DNA from: Epiperipatus broadwayi
Lineage: Eukaryota; Onychophora; Udeonychophora; Euonychophora; Peripatidae
Direction: 5' to 3'
DNA length: 64,000 nt
Assembly: GCA_028023455.1 (NCBI GenBank)
Contig: JAQFVV010012402.1
Span: 12,570,292-12,634,291 of the forward strand
Below, piece by piece: positions 34,923 through 48,774 of this stretch. The position numbers and the translations under genes are program-made. The notes below the pieces were generated by a model. That model did not search any database and had not been told where the DNA came from. It worked only from the letters and a program-made list of their open reading frames with translations. Every line of letters begins with the position of its first letter. Positions within the stretch are counted from its first letter, which is position 1.

Positions 34923-36911
34923 CTTTAACAATAAGCAATATAGCATCTTAGCTTTAAAATGACACTACAAAAATTGTGCATTCAATATGAACTTTAAATT
35001 ATGAAAAATTTCTTCATCAAATAATATTTTTATTTATAAAATATTACAGATTATTTTTTGAAACTAATTTTTATTTTGCCATTAAATGAAAACATCATTA
35101 CAAACACAAATTTTAATTTCATATAAATATAATTAAAATTTCAATTATCATTGGGAAGCTTAGTTAATCAAATAAAATTTAGGCACAGCTCTGATTGTAC
35201 ATGTGATTTGATTAACCAATACCAAAAGATTTTTATAAATACATACAAAATATGTTGAAAATGATACAATAGAACAGAAGTTAACATAGTCATTCATCTA
35301 AGAAATAACAATGTTGTTTATTAATATACATTACAAATATGCAACATTTAATATAAAATCAAATACAAAAATAAATCGATTTTAATGCTATTTTCAAAAC
35401 CTAGGATTCAAATCTGAGTTGAATAAAACTTATAATTTTTTATGCTACTAACAGGCTTATGATTATTCTTTCAAATAACCAGCCAACACAATAGCTATCC
35501 AACATTAGTTGGAAAATGAGTCTTGCTATTTTTATATAGAGGGTAAAACGCAGATTAAAAAAAACATTAAAATCCTTATCACCTAACAGCTAATAAACCT
35601 GGTAAGCAATGCCTTGTTTTATTGTTCTTCTTTGGAGATGACTTTGCCCAGTAATAGATATTTAAAAGGCATGCTATCACTTATCTCACATGAATAAATA
35701 AGTGTAATCCATTATATGAATGGACAGCATCAACTTCCATAAAAAGAATATCATGTACCATTATTCCAAACAAAATATATTAGCAATTTAAAAAATACAA
35801 ATTTAGTATTAATCAGGCTAAAGAAATGTTTTTCTTCTCTTTTTTTGGTCTCTTCTAAGAATGATCCTTGTAATATTTTCTTAAAAAAAATCAAATCTTT
35901 TAAACCCACATTTTTTTTATTGTTCACACATTCTTACACTTTAAATATATCCTTTTTAGTTTTAATATTACTAAAATATCTTTTTCTGAGAGAATTTCTA
36001 TTATTGTGATGAAAATACAATGTATTAACTTGATCTTACATCAAAGACATTACAAATTGTCTTATAAAAAAGAACTTTTTCCAAATTCTTGAAAAATTGT
36101 CCTCATATTTATCATACAGTCAAAAAAAATTTATTCAATCTAATATTAATTTATTACGCTTGTATTCCCTTTATTTAAAATTATGAAAGCAGTAATTAAT
36201 TATCAAATTCTCTTTTATTTTAAAAAATCATTTCTTCTAAGTTGTAATTAATGTATCAATATCATAGGTATGTAGGTTATTACTGACAATATTAATCAAC
36301 AATTTCTATCATAATTATTGCTAATTCAATTCTCAGAGCAACCATAACTGGCCTATGAAAATAATGACTCCGTCCCCATTGAAAACTCATATCTCACCAC
36401 TATTTAAAGTAATGAAAATAACCTAAGTTTCACTCCTATCTTCATCTATATACATTACTCCTACAGATAGTTATCATAAAGCCAAAACTCATCTTTTAGT
36501 TTTTGGCTATGAAGATAATATTTTCATAATATATATACTTTATAGTTTTTTGGGATTTTTTTTTAATGACTAATTAATTTAATCATTTTGGTTTTTTTTT
36601 TACATAAAACTTTTTATTAAAAGAAGATTTAACAGAGATAATCTCACCAGAGATTTTATATTTTTCTAATTGCTTATTCCATGAACTTAAATTTAAGCTT
36701 TTTTTTTTTTTAAAAAAAAAAAGCATTTTTACTCTTTCCTTATTTTTATTATATACTTCTAAAAAATAGATTTCAATAAAGGCAAGTCACTTCAATTGTT
36801 TTTTTTCCTTGAAAATACATTAACAATTCTAAATAATAATATATCTTTTACATTTTTATTACAATTTTATTTACTTTGAGTGATAGTCAGAAACAAAGAA
36901 AAGATATCTTG
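34923..36911 (-). other. XPO5 intron, first part
   Basis: No gene seen. Contains a T-tract/A-tract palindrome at 36699-36722 and many long T-runs. Confidence 0.5.
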
Positions 36912-37973
36912 ATTTAATATATAGTTATATATAGAGCTTGCAAAATAAGCTCTTAACAAGCTTTGAGAATATCCTCAACCGCAGACCGGTTTTTGCTTCT
37001 GGCGTCGTCATTGAGGTGCCAGGATATTCAGCATTAGATTAAAAATACTAGGACAAGCCCAGCACTTTATCTAATGTATAACTATTGAGAAGAAAATCTG
37101 AAATTGTCAGACATCCATATGTCTTGAAATCTAACTATTTAACTCAAATAGCCATATGGGGCTGAACTAAGTTCAGATACACCATATATTAATAGCTTTA
37201 GCAATATAAAATCGCCAAAGCCTTAATAGCAAAAAATAAAATGATAAAAAATCAAGTCAGATGTCACATGACCTAATTTAATAAAGCTCATGTTTACAAA
37301 TGTTATATATAGAGCTTGCAAAATAAGCTGTTAACAATGACAATTTCAGATTTTCTTCTCAATAGTTATACATTAGATAAAGTGCTGGGCTTATTCTAGT
37401 ATTTTTAATCTAATGCTGAATATCTTGGCACCTCATTGATGATGCCAGAAGCAGAAACCGGTCTGGGGTTGAGGATATTCTCAAAGCTTGTTAAGAGCTT
37501 ATTTTGCAAGCTCTATATATAACATTTGTAAACACGATTATTAAATTAGATCGTGTGATATCTGACTTGATTTTTTTTATTAATTTATTTTTTACTATTA
37601 AGGCTTTGATGATTTTATATTGCTAAAGCTATTAACATATGGTGTATCTGAACTTAGTTCTGTCCCATATGGCTATTTGAGTTAGATAGCTGGATTGGAA
37701 GACATGTGGATGTCTGACAATTTCAGATTTTCTTCTCAATAGTTATACATTAGATAAAGTGCTGGGCTTGTCCTAGTATTTTTAATCTAATGCTGAATAT
37801 CCTAGCACCTCACTGACGATGTCAGAAGCAGAAACCAGTCTGGGGTTGAGGATATTCTCAAAGCTTGTTAAGAGCTTATTTTGCAAGCTCTATATATAAC
37901 ATTTGTAAACATGAGCTTTATTAAATTAGGTCATGTGACATCTGACTTGATTTTTTTATCATTTAATATATAG
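36912..37973. mobile_element. Composite foldback element with 13-bp flanking repeats
   Basis: The 13 bp ATTTAATATATAG flank the block on both sides (36912-36924 and 37961-37973). Inside are three copies of a ~380-bp unit: one forward (36926-37302), then a partial restart and two inverted copies (37337-37960). Markers are TTATATATAGAGCTTGCAAA, GGATATTCAGCATTAGATT and the core CAGAAACCGGTCTGGGGTTG. No coding capacity. Arm-to-arm identity is high, so the unit can form long hairpins. It lies in an XPO5 intron. Confidence 0.8.
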
Positions 37974-38079
37974 TAGAAAAAAATGATTAAGGTAAGCAGA
38001 GTCATAAGAATGAACCAATAATTGAGAATAGAAATAGTATATAATTATTTAAATATATATATATAGGCATTAAAAAAAA

Positions 38080-38133
38080 GATGATGGTCTGTTATTTCTA
38101 TCATATAATGATAGAAATAAGCAACCATCATCT
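38080..38133. repeat. Perfect short hairpin
   Basis: GATGATGGT..TTATTTCTATCAT pairs with ATGATAGAAATAAGCAACCATCATC around a 4-base spacer. It may be the end of a small MITE or a transcript hairpin. Confidence 0.65.
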
Positions 38134-38192
38134 AAGCTAATTTAAAAAAGGTAGATAAGGATAAAACAGATTACACAATAATGAAAAAAAAA

Positions 38193-39570
38193 GTTGTAAA
38201 AGTTTCAATTGCAATAAAAAATGGCAAAGCACAAGCAACTAATGAGATTCCAAATGAAATATTAAATGCTTTAAGGAATAGGGTTTGAGAGAATTAATTT
38301 TTTATTTCTAATATAATATATGACTCAGAAAAAAGGCATATTGCAATAAAATGTAAAAAAACATTAGAAAAATTAATGTCTCACATGAACTTAAGAGATT
38401 GGCTGAAAATTCTAAGTACACAAATTTCTAATAAATTAAACTTTTATATTTAAATATGGATACTGAAAAGATAAGATAGAAGATACAAATGAAGCATTGC
38501 TGGGATATATATATATATAATGAAAAAAATGAAATTAATATTTGTTTCATTGACTTGACAGAATATATTCCTAACTCATAAAAAAAAAAAGATTTTTATT
38601 AGGAAATCTGCATATGAATTAGAGAATACTTACAAAATCGAATGGTTTTCTTACAAAAGAAATAGATATAAAGAAATTGTAAGACAGAAATATTGCATAT
38701 CTTCTATATTTAAAATATCTTAAAAGAGTTAAACAACCATCACTTAGATAATGATGAAGTTAGCATTTCCGATTAAAGAATTAATTATATCAATTTACTA
38801 ATGATATGGTAATAATTATGGATAGAGCTTAAAATAAATTTTAAATAGTACTAGAAACAATAAAAATAGGGGGATCTTATGGAATAATGATCTGTATTAT
38901 AATCCAAGATTCAGTCTGGCATAAAATGTTTTCAAGTTTCAAATAAACTTAAGTAAAAATCCGATATTAATCTGACTCATTCAAATGAGTTACAATGTGC
39001 TGTAAAAAAAAAAAAAAATGTCAGTATTATAATGTAAGGATGAACATTGAGGATGCAGAATCATACTTATACAATCAATGAGTCTATGGATTTTGAAAAT
39101 ATATGACTAAATAAAAACTCTAAGAATAAGCACTGGGCAAAAACCTAAATAGTAGTCTAATATTATTAAATGTTTAGGAAGTAAAATAAATGACAATGAA
39201 AACAATGCTAAAGAAGATTGAGTAACAATTGAATGATAAAACAGGCTTTATTTATAGTAGAGAAAAAGCAGAAAATGTCTAGAGATTTAGAGAGATGGAT
39301 TTAGAAATGAAATAGTTAAGTTGGAGAAATAAGATGGTAGAAATTTTGAAAAAAAGTTAAAAAGAATTATTTACTGAGAAAATTATAAAAAGAAACTAGG
39401 TTAAGTATGTACTTTGATGCAAAGAAATTATTTAAAATGTTTGAAAAAGTAGAAAATAAAATAAAAATTAAAAAAGCTGATAGATGATTATAAAGAAAGT
39501 ATTTAAAAAAAAATACCAAGGTTACAAAGATTGAAAAATATGATTTGATGTGAGATCAATCTTTTAGCAT
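38193..39570 (+). pseudogene. Highly degraded LINE (RTE-like) reverse transcriptase
   Basis: The plus strand encodes VSIAIKNGKAQATNEIPNEI at 38202-38262, which recalls the LINE block LRKMKNGKA.GPDEIP.E. It later encodes INICFIDLTEYIP (38534-38572), like motif A (YICFIDY.KAFD). Beyond this only scattered fragments with stops and frameshifts remain. It lies inside an XPO5 intron, antisense to the gene. Confidence 0.5.
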
Positions 39571-41353
39571 ATTACATTGTTTGATTACTATAGCTTCAAT
39601 TCACTAACCCGAGTTTTATTTTTTCACTTCCATCACTCATAAATTGATCCAATAATATTTTACTCTTCACCTAATAATTCTTATAATAATTCTTTTTAGT
39701 CATAATATAAAAATTATTAGAAATGATACATTATTTAACAGATAAAAAATTTCCATTTTATAATATCTTAGATTTACATATCGATATAAACAAATACTTA
39801 AAATTCTAATAATTTATGTTATTAACTAAAATAAAATAAAAAAACTAAATAAAAACAGTAAACATCACATTTGCTCACTATTTACAATCATTACTAATGA
39901 TGACAACTCATATATTTGCTATATAATAGACCAAACACATCCATATTATTTTGCTATTTATTTATAACTTGTCAATTATCATCTTTAAATAAAATATATA
40001 TACAAAGTGATAGGAGGTAAATTTATAGAAAAAACCTTAAATAGACTTCTTGTCATTTTAATGTTGTACTAGTAAAAGCATAAATATTGGTGGTATATGA
40101 GCCAGAGATATTATTTAATTTTGGATCTGCATAATATTCATTTAAATGAAAAATTAATGGAGAATTGTTTTAACAAAATGGAATTTGTATATTATGGAAA
40201 AGCTTAGTTTGAGACATTTATAAGCATTTGATGAATAATAGCAGATAATAATTAGTTGCTAATCATACAATAGTATAAGCAAAACAGTAATGAGAATTGA
40301 TCATATTAATAGAAAAAAAGATCAAATAAAGATAATTGCAAAGAAATCTAAATGGAAAGGATAAAATTTTGAGAATAATAAATTGAAAGAAAGATGATTG
40401 TGAAAAATATATTATTCTTAAATCATGATGCGTAAGCAAGCTTTTAAAAATCAAAATTACATTGTTACACAGACGTATGAAATTGAATATAAAAAGAAAT
40501 TAATTAAATGTTTAAATGTTAATATAAAGTAGCTTTTTATAGTACAAAAGCTTGAATGTCTAAAAGATGAAGAAAAAAAGTATTGAAGGATTTCTGAAAT
40601 GCGAATTTGAAGAAAAATGAAAAATATGCATGGATAAATTCATGCGTAAAAAGAGTACATGAGCAAAGAATGATTATTAAAGAAATAAAAAGAATATGAA
40701 TTAAATTGGCAAGTTTCTAATAGCAGATTACTTATGAAAAATAGATTTGAAGAACTGTGAGTAAAAAAAAAAAGGAAGATGTAATACTGATAAACGATTT
40801 TTAAAAAAAAAACAGGATCATTTACAACTTAAGAATATTTGAAGAAACAAGTAAGATGTAGTTAGGAATTATAAATGATGGTCTATAAAAAGAAAACTTG
40901 CTTAATGCAATTAATTGATAAGATATAATCTTCATGCAGAGTTAATTGTAAGGTATTAAATCTTCCTTAATTATAATAAACTATCACATTGCACAATGTT
41001 CATCATAAGATTTATTTAGCTTTATTGTACCTTAAAAAACTGAACATTTATTTCTCAAAAATAACTCCAAATACCATATTTTAACAATATAATACCCAAT
41101 TGATTTTTAAAAAAAGCACATAAACGCAATTTGTTAACAGCTTAAGAACAATGTAACTAAAAGTAACGCCTAAAATTTTAAATGTTATAAGACTCTTTCA
41201 TGCTTATCGGTAGCATATTTCTTTCACTTGCTTCACTTTATTTTCCACTTTAGTAGTAGAAAATTAACACACATACGCATATATATTTACATACACATGC
41301 TCAAATTCTGTATTTGAAATTCAATATTTTACTTAAAAAGAATAAACTATTAC
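39571..41353. other. Intron sequence with possible further LINE debris
   Basis: AT-rich. The plus strand near 40545-40720 is A/G-rich, as in decayed LINE coding sequence, but no diagnostic motif can be defended. Confidence 0.35.
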
Positions 41354-41454
41354 CTAAAGCTACCATTTTATCTATATCTAAAATATCATGAGCTTTAGCA
41401 TACTGTGGTGAAACTTTTGCAAGCATCTCAGGAAGCCATAATGCATTTAATGTC
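41354..41454 (-). CDS. XPO5: XPO5 exon with the LPEMLAK block
   Basis: Acceptor CTGCAG (41456-41455), donor TTTAG|GTAATAG (41353-41352). It encodes TLNALWLPEMLAKV, then AKAHDILDIDKMVALG. The human counterpart reads THNTLYAPEMLAKM and ALDMLDAEKSAILG. The reading frame joins the exon at 41662-41547 through a split Arg codon. The intron that follows toward the 3' end is 6.4 kb and holds a LINE remnant and a foldback element. Confidence 0.9.
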
Positions 41455-41546
41455 CTGCAGATAAAATAAAGATAGCAAAAAATGTATATATTTTAATTAA
41501 AAAAAAAAGTCTCTAAATTGCAAAAATAAAAGCAATTACATTTTAC

Positions 41547-41662
41547 CTTAACAATGCTAGTAAATTATCTAATAAAGGCTTTATATAAGGTGTAGCTGGA
41601 TTACAAAAAACAGGAACATCTTTTAGATATTCTTTGACATAGCCATTATTTTTCGCAACATC
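41547..41662 (-). CDS. XPO5: XPO5 exon with the LDNLLALLR block
   Basis: Acceptor TATAG (AG 41664-41663), donor TTAAG|GTAAAAT (41546-41545). It encodes DVAKNNGYVKEYLKDVPVF, CNPATPYIKPLL and DNLLALLR; the human protein has GNPIFRNPC and LLDNLLALIR here. Only 92 bp separate it from the next exon, the shortest intron found in this gene. Confidence 0.9.
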
Positions 41663-42289
41663 CTATAAGTAAAAAATATATGCATGTCACAAGATGAATA
41701 AATATAAGTGTATTCATATTGCACAAAATTAAATAAAATAAATTCATATAATTTTGGATACTTTGCTTTATTAATATGCTTACACAATTTAATAAAAAAA
41801 ATTATTTGTATTGGATTTATCAAAAAAAATATTCAGATACACATTTATATTTTTTGTGTAAATTTAATTTTAAAATGATGTTTAACCAAGATAGCAGATA
41901 ATAAAAAATGAATGATGAAAAATTCTCAATAAAATATAAAATTTTAAAGTAATGGTCAGAATTATCTATAGCTGATTTTGATTTTAAAAAAATAAGAGCT
42001 TAATAAAATTATACCATTATTTTATAGATAATGGTGCAATTTCATTAAGGTGGAATAAATTAAAGAATAGTGAATAAAGTAAAAAAATAAAACTCTGAAA
42101 AATATGAAATATGTCAGAAAATATTCAGATATAAGTGAAAATAAGTTTACTTCAAGAAATTTATAGAATATGTAAAACAGAATAGAAATAAGATAGGGTA
42201 AAACCGTTGTTGGTGACAATCTACTAAAAGTTAAAACAAGCCAGTGTGAAAATTATAGATCTATGGTACTATTTACATTTTAGTTAAAG

Positions 42290-43330
42290 TTTTAATGAAA
42301 ATTTTAAATGAAAGATTACTATGCACATGGAGGAAGACTTGAAATTGTACAAATAAGATTTATAAAAGAAAGAAGTATCATAAAATGAATATTATCCTTC
42401 CACCTCATTCTAGAAACTATCAGAAGAATACTGCTACTTTGTTGATCTTCAAAAAGTTTCTGATAGTAATGACTACAGATAATTTGAACAGTATTAATAT
42501 CAATTATATGAAATATATAATGAATTAATATTCTACAGAATATTTATAATATTTCACAAGTAGTCATAGAATATGCTGAGAAATTGAAACCTGATTTAAA
42601 AATAGAAAAGTTACAAAACAAGGAGATCCAATGCCACCAAACATATTCATCACATATATACAAATGTAACAAAAAAAAAATCAAAGAAAAGTACAAAGGA
42701 ACATAAGTGCTAAAAATCATGGTAATCAATGAAGATGAAAAAGCATTGAAATCAGTTGAAGAGATGGAAAAATAGAAGCAAAAGGATATGAATTATATGT
42801 AATCTATTAAAAACAATAAACCCAATGGTGCTTGAGATAGAGAAATTGGAAGAAAAAAATCAAAACTGAAAGAAAAAGAACTAGACAATGTATAAAGCTT
42901 ATATATCTTGAAAGACCTAGTGATATACCCCTCCCCCCACAAATAAAATTAAGAATAGGCATAGCAAGGTTATATCTACAACACCATGAGCTAGATTTGA
43001 AAAAGCAGACATCAGATTGTAAATCAAATTAGATATAATGGTCACACACATATTCATAAAAGCATTCAATGAAAAAAATATTGGTATTTAAAAAAACATA
43101 TAATAAAGTTATAGAGAATTGGCTGAATACAAAAAGTTTTGAATGAAGAACTGTAAAGAAATGTAAATCAGAGAAAAAGGGAGTTATGTATGATGATCAG
43201 AAATTTAAAATTGGTTTTTGATACTGCATAAGCAAAAAGAAATAAAACTTCATATAATATGGACAATAAGTTTTAAAATAATGTTGGCTAATTTGAATTT
43301 TCTCAGCCATTTAACAAGAGATACACAAAA
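42290..43330 (+). pseudogene. Second degraded LINE reverse transcriptase fragment
   Basis: Around 42350-42480 the plus strand gives FIKERSIIK (compare GFR.GRST.D) and CYFVDLQKVSDSNDYR (motif A: CFVDLEKAFDSV). About 42600-42660 encodes TRQGDPMPPNIFITYI-like sequence (motif B: RQGDPLSP.LF). Further fragments continue with stops. It lies in the 5.4-kb XPO5 intron, antisense to the gene. Confidence 0.6.
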
Positions 43331-46300
43331 TTGGAAGGGACAAAAAAAAAGCATCATAAACTTAAGAGCGCCAAATGATTTCAAATTAAGTTAATATGTC
43401 CACTAATGTTTTTTTAATAAGTAAATACCAATAAAAATTCATTAAAAATTTATAAAGATTTTTTATAAAATAATATAATTTAAAACATTCTAGATAAACT
43501 TTATATGGAAGAGATCCAAGAACTAGAAAATGCCATTATAAAGTTACTCACCTACTTGATGAATAGGAAAGGGCTTTCATTTGATTAATGGATCAGTTTT
43601 AATCAATGACCTAATAAATATATTAAGACTGCTTTAACAATGCTTAATGGTAACTGATTCGCTTACTGTAAAGAATCTATGATATATTTCATGTAATTTT
43701 CAGTCTTGCGTATTCTATGAAAACTTGCTTTTAAGAAATTTTATCAATGCAATCCCTATAGATTAGCTAACCTCATGATCCATAAGTAAAATGTATGGCT
43801 TTCATATATGATTCATAATGATTAATCTCTCGATATTTAAAATGTCAAATTAATACACACAGAAACATTGAAAATGCTCTTCACTTGACAAGATAAAACT
43901 CTATAGACTAAATGGCCAAATATGGTTTTAATCATTGTCCACATGTTCATAAATTAAACAAACTTATATGTAATTGAATTGACTAACACCATCATATATG
44001 TGATATACATTATCAGATTAATGTAAATGGGCCATTACTATGATTTCTGGAATGGGAAGTTATATGTTTTCAATTTCTGGTGATAACTAATGTCTTAATG
44101 TAATTGATATGAAATTAATTGTTTTTTGTTTATATATACAAGCATAACCTCTGATTTTGTTGACTGGTCTCCTTTGAGATTGATATGTAATTGTCCTTCT
44201 TTTTGTAAATGATTCTTATGGTTTGTGAATAAAATTTCCTTTTGAAAGTAATATAATTTAAACGGTTATTTTGACAATAATTCTCATATAACTTTAACAT
44301 CAATTTTAAAGTCTTCAATTAAAAATAAATTTTCTTTTTCTTTTAAATTTTTTTAATTAAAATTAAATTATATTACACACATATAAAAATCTGAGCTTCA
44401 ATAAATGCAAAAAAATAAACCATGCTCTATTACTAAATTAATAATAATAATAAAAAGAATGATATTGTACCATCAAAACGAGTTCCATTCTTAAAACATA
44501 AAAACATTATTGGAATTATTAAAAATAATTAAGCATTGCATAAAATATCCCTTAACAACAAAATCCTAATTTAAATAAAATAATTGTTTTCAATCAATTG
44601 CTTCACTATCCTGTAATATCCACTGCTTCAGATCCTTCTAAAAGCAAATCTTCATACTGATATAAATTCACATTATGTAGTCTAAGAAATAACGACTTTT
44701 ATGTGACAAACAGTCTCTGGCACTCAAAAACATATCTGCCAGACTAATTTAATTAAAAATTATTAAATAATAACTTATAATGTAAGCTTTCAATATAAAA
44801 CATTTTTTTTAATTCATCAAATCCCTTAATTCCTAATTTACACTGTTTCTTATAAATTTTATTTCTTAAAAACATAAAAAAATCAGTTCATCTTACAAAC
44901 ACCTAGCTTTTCAATTCTAAAATTCCTTACATGTTTAACTGCTACTAATAATATGATTTTCAAACTAACTGATTACATTACTATATTTGAAAAATTTAGG
45001 TTGTGGCAGCAAGTAACTTACATCACAAAAAATGTACTAGTAACAAAACAATGATCATTATAAAAGATATTAGAATAGATATTAACAGAAGCACAACCTG
45101 TTTCAATAATTTTATAGAAAAAATCAATTTGTATATGACTCATATAAATTTTAATACCATTTATAAACAAATGCAGCAAGCTAAGAAATTGCTCATGTAA
45201 TATATCAAAACATATCATATGAAAATCTTAGTCTACATTTAATAAAGTATCTGCTATAACAGCAGATATTCATTCTACATTATTCTCTGCCTGAACAATC
45301 AATGGATAACATATGGTATTGTTAACCATGTTCCCCAGATAATTTATGGTTATTATCCTTCAACATCAAGGTAATTAGGAAATGAAAATGCTACAATTAA
45401 GCAATAATACTTGATCATCAGTTAATAGTTATATAATTTTTTTTTTCATACAATTTATTTTAACATCTTAATATTTAGAGTTACATTAAAGAATCCTTCA
45501 CATATTGTGATATAAACATAATTCCAATTAATCTATCACAAGATAGGAAATGTATAATTTACTGCCAGTGCTATGGTAAATGTTCTGTGATATGCTCACA
45601 AAAAGTATTTCATAATGAGTATATATTTAAAGTAAATTTATAGATAAATCTTGATATATTCAAATTGAAGTTAATAATTAAGTAACTTGTTTATTATTAA
45701 AGTATACAAAATTAATTCTAAAGTTTTTTGGGGAAAACAATTCACACTCATGCAATAAGCTACACTTTATATTAAGCAAAGAATGATTATGAGTAAATAT
45801 TAATAAAATTAAAAATGAAGTAACATTTTGTGCATCAAATTTATTTCATTAAAAATTAGCAGTATAGATTTTTTTATCGTGTATGATGAAAACTGACATT
45901 AATATAGATATTAGCGACCCATTAAAAACTGAATGCAGATTAGTCATATAAGACCAAAAACTACAATAATTGAATGTGTTTAAACATCAATTTATTCCCT
46001 ACAGAAATCACAAATTTTATCCAATCAAAAATACAAAAATAGATTTGACGCAAAAATATTTTCATGAAGAAAATTGTGAAATGGAATATTTAAAAATGTT
46101 GTTTTCCATTGATAAATTTTAATATTTTGCTCAGCCCATGCTATTAATAATGAATAGTGATGCATTACAAATAAATGTATACTTAATTGATATAATTAAA
46201 TAAAAACGTATTCTAGAATGTACATATATAAATTGATAGCAGTAAAGGTGAAGTTATTAAATATCTGAGAAGACATGTTTAAAAATATAATGTTAGACAT

Positions 46301-47029
46301 GGTTATATTTAACTGACATTTTAAACAATAATGATTAATGGTAGGAGTAACCTTTTACAGTACATGATAACAAGCAGACCTTAATTAGTCAAAGATTTAT
46401 ATCAGAAAGTTATTATTTTTTGGCTACTTAATGATTGGTATTAACTGTGGATTAACTTTCTACTTAATTAGAATGTGTTCATGTATGTGTTTATTAATTA
46501 TGTAAAAACAAAAAAAACATTAATGACTGTGAATTTCAACTGATATTTGCAAATTAAGTACATAATCTCTATTTTATAAATATAAGGTTTTTATAAAAAA
46601 ATCAAATCAATTGTAATTCCTAAATGCCGAGAACATAATTATATGTATGCTTATTGATTAAAAATATATATATCAGATTCAATATGACAATTGTGTGTAT
46701 TTCATTTTTCACTCTTTCAAATAAAATGAAAAAAATCTATTTTATATAAAACAAGATTCTCCTCTAAATAGTTATGTTTAAGAATGTGAAATGGTTTATA
46801 AAGAATTTTTGCTTGAAATCCATCTTGCTTTTCTTATATAGAGTTTATAATTAAGAGGTTGATTATTACATATATTATCTGGTAACTTATTTTACCAAGA
46901 TCTTAGGAATGCTTCAATGCTTTTGATTTGTTTATTATAAATTTCAGCTTATTAATATAATAAATTATAACAGATTATACATTCATATTAGTTTTAAATA
47001 TAAATTAGCCATCTACTTTTCATACTTAC
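43331..47029. other. Remainder of the 5.4-kb XPO5 intron
   Basis: No exon or element with clear limits. Short open frames here have AT-driven composition. Confidence 0.5.
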
Positions 47030-47092
47030 TTCATCATTAGGCCATTTACTTCTTTTTATTACTCCCAATATAGTGTTAACACACAAAATAAT
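47030..47092 (-). CDS. XPO5: XPO5 micro-exon with the KRSKWP block
   Basis: A 63-bp exon of exactly 21 codons in phase 0. Acceptor TTTTACAG (47094-47093), donor GAA|GTAAGT (47029-47028). It encodes IILCVNTILGVIKRSKWPND; the human gene has VLKRCRWPTD at this place. Too short to be seen as an open frame on its own; it is supported by splice sites and by continuity with both neighbours. Confidence 0.85.
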
Positions 47093-47266
47093 CTGTAAAA
47101 TATAGACAGAGAATAAATCTATGTACATATATGCTATTTATATTGCATATATATATATTTCAGTTGATAGTTATTCCTTTTTAAACCATTATGTTGTCTT
47201 TTTACATATTCAATTCAGTGAGAAAATATATATATATATGTACATCGACACACACACATAATTTAC

Positions 47267-47366
47267 CTGAGATCTATTTATACCAACAACATCATCTTGA
47301 CTAGGCTCCACAGGTTCCTTATCTAAGCCAATAAATGACATAAATTTTTCTGGTGACCAAAGAGCT
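47267..47366 (-). CDS. XPO5: XPO5 exon with the SPEKFMSFIGL block
   Basis: Acceptor GTTTTAG (47368-47367), donor CAG|GTAAAT (47266-47265). 100 bp; the first base completes a Glu codon begun in the exon at 53057. It encodes ALWSPEKFMSFIGLDKE and EPSQDDVVGINRSQ. This part is less conserved; it is assigned by position and by frame continuity into the 63-bp exon 174 bp away. Confidence 0.82.
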
Positions 47367-48281
47367 CTAAAACAAAGCATAACATTATAAACCAATAACC
47401 CTCAGAAAAAAAAATAATTCTATCAAGATTTAATTGCATAAATTTAAAAATGGAATATCCACATACAGACAGTTTTCAACTAATCTCCAACTTTCTGTGT
47501 TACATAATATAGAAGCAAGTCTTTTTTAAATGATCACATTTTCAGAGTAGTACCAGAATGAAATTTTTTTTTTTAAAAAAGCATATATTATTTGAAACAT
47601 ATTTCTAATAGTATATGAAATAATAAATGTCATTTAATTAATAACTTTATAATAATAAGTTAACAAAAAATATATATATATTTTTTTTTTGTATTGCTAA
47701 GTTAAATAATTATTCAACATTGAACATGATAAAAAAAAAGTTGTTTTTTTTTTTTTAAATGAGAGGATATTCCATTCTCACTTTTTCATTTAAACTAATT
47801 AGTTTGTTATTAAAACTGAATAAGGTAACGTTACCGTTAATAAACTACACTTCTTATATTTTTTTCATACCACTAACTAAAATATTATTCTTTTTCATAC
47901 TATTAAAAAAATATGAATTTAGAATGTTTGGTACTTTCAAAAAATATATTGTATATATTAATCAAATGTTATAACTAAAAAAATATATATATATTTTAAG
48001 TTTTCATTTTAATCCATATCATAATTTACTATTTATATAAAATAAATTATATCACAACAGCTAAAGTTTAAATAAGCCAATAAAAAATAAGAAATCTGTT
48101 ATCAAGGCAACCTCAATAGATAATACAATGGAGCCTAGAACTATACTACATCTAACTACATAACTTCAATTATACACTATCTAAAGAAAAATGAGAGCAA
48201 ACAAATAAAAATGCAAATAAACAAACAAAAAAAAAAGCATCACATGATCACCATTTCTTATACTAGCACATAATTGTTATT

Positions 48282-48774
48282 AAACAAGGCAAAACTCTCT
48301 CCATACAGTAGTGCGACCCTGTGCCAACCAGAGTAAGCATAAGAGATATTGATCATGTAATGTTTAGTGGTTTAACACCAATCCTGCCTAATAGGATAGT
48401 GTCTATGGTTGTTAAAGAGCCAAAGACACCAAAATGTATGGGTGCTGAATTGAGTTCAGACTCATATGACTATATAAGCTATTGAGCTTAGATTGAAAAT
48501 ATTATTGTGTTTTCAATTTCATTCTCATAGTTTTGTAATTAAATAGAGATAAAAGGTGACTTCTGGAGGGTTGCATTAGATCCTAAGATCTAGATGCAGT
48601 GCTCTCAGATCCAAGGCTCCTCACTGACGAAGACCACAAACCAGACACTAGTCTGGGGATATTGAATGAGTAGGCACCAGATAGGAATTTTATGCACAAA
48701 GCCTTCTGGCATCCATTGATTACTCTGGTTGGCACAGGGTGGCACTACTGTATGGAGAGAGTTTTGCCTTGTTT
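48282..48774. mobile_element. MITE family 'GCAAAACTC', full copy
   Basis: Inverted ends of about 52 bp: AAACAAGGCAAAACTCTCTC (48282-48301) pairs with GAGAGAGTTTTGCCTTGTTT (48755-48774) and continues through CAGTAGTG(C/G)(C/G)ACCCTGTGCCAACC. The interior holds GCTCCTCACTGACGA and CTAGTCTGGGGAT, the same core seen in the foldback at 36926-37960. No frame. Confidence 0.8.

Noticed and set aside
44610-44720. Minus-strand frame reading VNLYQYEDLLLEGSEAV after a possible acceptor
   Set aside because: Lies within an XPO5 intron whose flanking exons join perfectly in frame, and it ends in a stop; no homology recognised.
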